This document shows positions 59,616-64,000 of a DNA stretch of 64,000 nucleotides, in pieces (position 1 is the first letter of the stretch; each line of letters begins with the position of its first letter). Under the pieces are notes generated by a model. That model had not been told where the DNA came from. It saw only the letters and a list, made by a program, of their open reading frames with translations, and searched no databases. Location: positions 5,253,801 to 5,317,800 of the forward strand of contig OY829653.1 in NCBI GenBank assembly GCA_963691815.1, given 5' to 3'. This DNA comes from Echiichthys vipera. Its lineage: Eukaryota; Chordata; Actinopteri; Perciformes; Trachinidae. The translations under genes and the position numbers were made by a program.

Positions 59616-59669
<54 letters not shown>
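59403..59669. repeat. CA array followed by inverted GT array
   Basis: About 22 CA units (59404-59448), about 55 bp of unique sequence, then about 165 bp of GT (59505-59669) with two copies of a GTTTGTGTGTGTTTGCGT variant block. Together they form an imperfect inverted repeat. Confidence 0.95.
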
Positions 59670-59670
<1 letters not shown>

Positions 59671-59699
59671 ATAAAATGTGACAGCCTCACTGCAAAAAG

Positions 59700-60738
59700 T
59701 CTCCATCACAACCAGTCAGTCAATTATTTGTGTCCTGCGGTACGATAATCGGACGTTGTGTAGGAAGTAAAGTTAAATTAATTTAAAGTAAAAAAAACAA
59801 CATTTAAACAAAATGTAATCAGCTGATTCATACATAAAAATAAACATAAACAAATATATTTGATAAGAATCCCTTAAATCTGTTTGGTGAAGAATTCAAA
59901 ATGGAAAAAAATGTATTAAAATAACTTGTCAATTGACAGGTAATTTGAGAAATTATTCACATATAAGTCATTTTTTTAAAACATTTACTGCTTCTCAGAT
60001 GTCGTGATTTTAGGGTTTTCTTCATGATATATGATAGTGAACAGAATATATTTTATTTTTTTGGACTGATGGTCAGAAGAAGCTGTATCTATTTGTCACA
60101 TTTAAGCCTTAGGATCTCAAAATCTATAGAGAAATCAGTAGCAATAATTGTTTAGCTGTTGCAACAGTGTTTAGCAGTAACACTTGATCAGATGGAGAGT
60201 TTTTGCTGTGGAGCTTCTGCATGAAAACGGTATCTTCATAATGAAATGTATTCCAGGACAACAGCATTAACCATCAGCCCAGGTGAGCTGCCATTTCCAT
60301 GCACCTGACCGTCCCCGACTGCAGCAGCTTCTTCCTCTCTGCGTGTTTTAAATGAGACAGCAGTGGGCCATTATTTCCAGGTGTGGACGCCCTGTCGACG
60401 CGCTCCGATGCAGCCATGAATCAGCTCGGTAACACCTGCGACAGACTAACCGCTAAAAGGCTGAAGTTAATAGACGCAACAGGAAACACTGCCGTTCCTA
60501 AACAGAAGCTGCTGCTGTGTGTTTACAGTGAAAAATATGAAGCCACACTGCTGTTCCCCTTCAAACGGTTCGGAACACAAGAGGTTACGACGCGTGATCG
60601 ACGGGTTGAAATCCTACCGGTGTAATCTGATTCATGACGGCTGCATTTATGGCCGGTTTAATAAGAGAATTCAAACGTGAAGACTTTAAAACTGATGATT
60701 TCAACTAAAAATACATTTTGTGGTTGAATCCCTCTTTG
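59700..60738. other. intergenic, unassigned
   Basis: AT-rich to about 60230, then a more balanced stretch (60250-60620). No exon recognised. Confidence 0.35.
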
Positions 60739-60743
60739 TTTAA

Positions 60744-61675
60744 GCCGGGTCACACCAGGAAGAAGCACGGCGAAGTTGTGTTAGAGGCTTGACGACCAGT
60801 TGATGACCTACTGTAGCGGACGAGCTAACCGTCAGTGCGTTACAATAACCCTCGTGGTTTCTGTTTGTGTTCTCCGGACTGGACAGTTTCCTCCCCTGTG
60901 GCATTTTGTCCGCAGGATTTCATTCAAGAAAAGGGAGAACAAAACTCTCCTAGGTAACTAGCATGCAAGAGTCACTTAATTAGCTCGTCGGCTAGGTTGC
61001 CATCACACAACTAATTCAAAAGAAACATTTGTATCATCAGCGCCCGTCTCATTACTGCCTGCAATCCATTCTTCTTTCGTGGGGAGAAAGAGAAAAGACT
61101 CCAGCAGAGGACATTAAATAACGCTGCGCTGTGCAACATAGCTAATGAACTACGCTAGCTTCCGACATTTTGGATTGCCCGGATCTCTGTTCCTTCAAAA
61201 CGGTCAGCACTGTTGAGACGATTTGAATGGTGAGAATTTGCAAAGTTCACCAAAGTGTAACAGACAGAACACATGGGGAACAGACACCCTGTGTACGCAG
61301 TACGCACGTGTTTTTTTTACCTGCTCCCCAGACTGTCAGTAGTGTGTGGCTGCTGCAGCTTCACTGAGTGCCTTCGAGGTGTTATACAGTTGGTTCTGCA
61401 GGTTGAAGCTGTGCTGCCTCACAGTGAACTCTGGTACAATGAGGTGTGCGTCTTAATCAACTGATTGTACTTGTTTTTTACTCAGTTCTATGTAGTTTTT
61501 ACCTGTTGAAGGGCCACGGAGCCGTGCGGCTTCAATCGCCTATAATGAAAGTGTTCTGACGCCAATCCGTAACTCCAGAATAAACATTTGTGCAGATTTG
61601 TCGACGGATTTCCTTTGAAATGACTTGATTTCGCTGTAGAGGATCACCGTTTTAAATGCTGGTGTGACCGGCCCT
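60744..61675. mobile_element. 932-bp non-autonomous DNA transposon with TTAA target duplication
   Basis: The left end GCCGGGTCACACCAG and right end CTGGTGTGACCGGCCCT form imperfect inverted repeats; TTAA lies directly outside each (60740-60743 and 61676-61679). No transposase frame is visible. piggyBac-like or Kolobok-like. Confidence 0.6.
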
Positions 61676-61684
61676 TTAAAGTAT

Positions 61685-62500
61685 GCAAAAAGCCTTCCCC
61701 CGTGTCACAGGTTAGAGCTTATTCATCCCACATTATTCCATATAAAGTTTACCCAGCGCGTGTGTCTACTGCGGTCAGCATGCGTCCTATGAATATTTTT
61801 TTTGCACTCTACAGTGAGAATTTTTCCTATGAGTAAATGTTGCGTTTTTGTCTTTGTACAATGCATTTCAACACGTTTCGGACATTATTTTCCACAGAGC
61901 GTGAAGTTTGAACTGTACATATGGCTGGCTTTCTAGAAAACAGAGGAAAGCTGAGATTCTGTTATATGCTGAAATGTTCACAGACTCAGACTGAGCTCCG
62001 GCGTCCAACAACATACTGTAGCTTCAGATGAGTCTCATCCTTTTAGGTTGCATGGTTGAAGGCTCACATAGCAACCTGCCGTCTTTAAAGCCTCTGTGGA
62101 CCTCGTGACACCTTGAGATGGTTTTCTAAATATTCTTCAAATGAGTTCAGGATCCCCTTTCTGTTCTTCAAGGGCCAAGACCAAACATGCTCCTTGTATC
62201 GTCTCACATTAGGTTTTATAGTTTGTTTTGAGGTTGTCAGTGTTTGTACAATGTCACTGAAGTGTTCAAAGAAGCCACGGGACCCGCTGATGAGTCTGCA
62301 GGTCCTGCGGAGGTGCCACTCCTGGGTTTTCTGGATCAGTATGCCGAATCCTCCTCACTTCACTTGCCGCAGGTGAACTATTTACAAAGACCAGGGGGGT
62401 AGATTCAAACGGGATGAGGAGTGATGAGCCGGAGTGGAGAAGTAACTGGTTGCACTTGATTGGGGATAAAAGTGAAGATCGGCCGTCTCCTCCCCAGGAC
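61685..62500. other. downstream of tbx20, probable 3'UTR
   Basis: Non-repetitive sequence directly after the tbx20 stop on the minus strand. It should include the tbx20 3'UTR, but I could not place its end. Confidence 0.35.
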
Positions 62501-62504
62501 GGAG

Positions 62505-63122
62505 TCATACAAAGGGCGTCATGACCGTGGAGGAGTGGCGGAGTCCCTGGATGGCAGCATAGGGCCCCTGCTGGAAGTAGTGGTGGTAGCGGGGCATGTG
62601 GAAGGAAGGGAAAGAAGGCCCGCTGCCCTGCATGGTTCCGGCCAGAGCGGTGGGCGTCAGCGGCATGCCCAGACGGCTGTAGGGGGGCAGGGAGCCCTGG
62701 ATGGGGTGAGGAAGGGAGGCGGTGCCGGCGCCCATGGCTGACAGGGACTGTGGGTGCTGGAAGCCGGAGAAGCCCGAAGTGGTGGTGACCCAGGAGCTCA
62801 GAGAGAGGTTGTCTGAGGCGGTGAACGCAGAACCTGCAGGAGACACGGGATTAGGATTATATGTACTTGGGTTTAAGGATAAAGCTGCCAGTATTCTGAA
62901 ACTTGAGTGCCAGGAAGTAGATTGAAAGAACAGAGAACACCAGCCCTGTGCCGGGGTCCCTCTCCCCCCTGTATCTGTGCTCTCTGTTGTGGGTGTGACA
63001 GCCACTCACCTCTGGTGTGCGCGGGGTGTCCGTCCTCACTCAGGCTCTCCTCGTCACCGGCGTAGGTTCGGATCGGCGACCGGGCGTAAGAGTGCTTGTG
63101 GATCAGATTCTCAACACTTTCC
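62505..63122 (-). CDS. tbx20: TBX20 T-box transcription factor, last two coding exons (partial)
   Basis: TBX20 is a nuclear T-box factor needed for heart chamber, valve and cranial motor-neuron development. Present here are the C-terminal transactivation/repression regions only. Penultimate exon 63122-63010: ESVENLIHKHSYARSPIRTY, GDEESLSEDGHPAHTR, beginning with the last base of an Arg codon and ending in split Gly codon G/GT. Last exon 62833-62505: GSAFTASDNLSLSSWV, FSGFQHPQSLSAMG, HPIQGSLPPYSRLGMPLTP, SFPSFHMPRYHHYFQQGPYA, AIQGLRHSSTVMTPFV then stop. The match to vertebrate TBX20 is close throughout. The T-box DNA-binding exons lie to the right of the window. herpud2 is also the neighbour of TBX20 in mammals. 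Confidence 0.96.
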
Positions 63123-63710
63123 CTGCAGCAAAAGCCGAAGAGAGAGCCCCAAAATAAATCTCTTTTGTTCCATTTCAGGTGTTTATTTCACAATATATAA
63201 ATTTTGCACCCCGATATATAAACTGTACACGCTGGTGAATATGAAATGGTTCTTGTTTAAACTACAATATGAAAAAAATTCCTCATGATGAAGAATTCTT
63301 CTGGTATAATGTTCAGATATTGTATTAATAAACCTGCATAAATACACATTTAACGTTTATTTTCCTTAAATCTGCACAGCTGATTATTTACTTAACAAAA
63401 CAAATACTAATCACTTTTTACTTTACTACTAAAAATAGATCATTTTCTTGCAGTGTTGCACTGAAATCTGTGACCTGTTGAAATAAAGTGACATTTATTT
63501 TACTTTCTTATCTTTAGATAGGCAACAACGACTGACGACGTAACACGGATAACACTCCACGTTACAGGATTTGAATGAAACAAATAAAAATCATGAATAC
63601 AATTGACATTACATCTTTTTTTCCTCTTGGCAAAGGTTGTGCCCATCTTTGTTCTTTGATCTATAAGCTTTTATCCATCATTTAAAAAAATAATTCAATG
63701 TGACAGTAGA

Positions 63711-63972
63711 GCTGCAACTAACAATTATCTTTATTATCCATTAATCTGTCAGATTAGTTTATTATCATTTATTAGTTTGGGCTATAAAATGTCAGAAGAG
63801 GGGGAAAATATTCAAATTTAGGAAGCTGAGATCTGGGATTTTAAAACTTTTTTCTTTAGAAATGACTTAAACTTATTAATTTAACTGATGAATTAATTAT
63901 CAAAATAGTTGATGATTAATTTAATAGTTGTCTACTAATCCATAAACCATTTATTCATGGCAGCTCTTTCTG
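63711..63972. mobile_element. GCTGCAAC-ended MITE, near full length
   Basis: The left end is TAGAGCTGCAACTAACAATT and the right end TCATGGCAGCTCTTTC. The body contains GGGCTATAAAATGTCAGAAG, TTCAAATTTAGGAAGCTGAG and TATCAAAATAGTTGATGATT. It lies in the tbx20 intron upstream of the penultimate exon. Confidence 0.75.
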
Positions 63973-64000
63973 ACTGGGTCCCATATTTTGGTGGTTTCAC

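Overview
The window is nuclear DNA from a ray-finned fish, probably a percomorph teleost. The evidence is the set of vertebrate genes split by GT-AG introns, the very long CA/GT, GA, GATA and ATG arrays, several tRNA-derived SINE families of the kind common in fish, and the gene order. No prokaryotic, viral or CRISPR feature is visible.

Left block (about 3-32 kb) has the gene order of human 7p21: crppa (ISPD), 5' two coding exons only, minus strand, running off the left edge; sostdc1, two exons, minus, complete; lrrc72, seven coding exons, plus, complete; ankmy2, ten coding exons, minus, complete and convergent with lrrc72. Right block (39-64 kb) has a pair that is adjacent at human 7p14: herpud2, eight coding exons plus two candidate 5'UTR exons, plus strand; and tbx20, last two coding exons only, minus, running off the right edge. 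Between the blocks lies a two-coding-exon gene for an EcKinase/CHK-like small-molecule kinase (35.2-37.1 kb, plus), a family best known from insects and nematodes.

The genes are not an operon. CRPPA makes CDP-ribitol for alpha-dystroglycan glycosylation. SOSTDC1 is a secreted BMP/Wnt antagonist. LRRC72 and ANKMY2 have ciliary associations. HERPUD2 is an ER-membrane ubiquitin-like protein linked to ER-associated degradation. TBX20 is a cardiac T-box factor. The 13-kb gap between herpud2 and tbx20 and the 7.5-kb gap between sostdc1 and lrrc72 hold non-repetitive stretches that could be conserved cis-regulatory DNA.

Introns and intergenic DNA carry many transposon remnants: three tRNA-SINE families, LINE 3' fragments, a Tc1-like remnant, a PIF/Harbinger-like element with a Myb-like coding remnant, a pogo-like element with an N-terminal transposase remnant nested in an older MITE, two TTAA-flanked MITEs, and several fold-back elements. 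All exon boundaries were inferred by eye from reading frame, splice signals and remembered family sequences; none was checked by alignment or RNA data.
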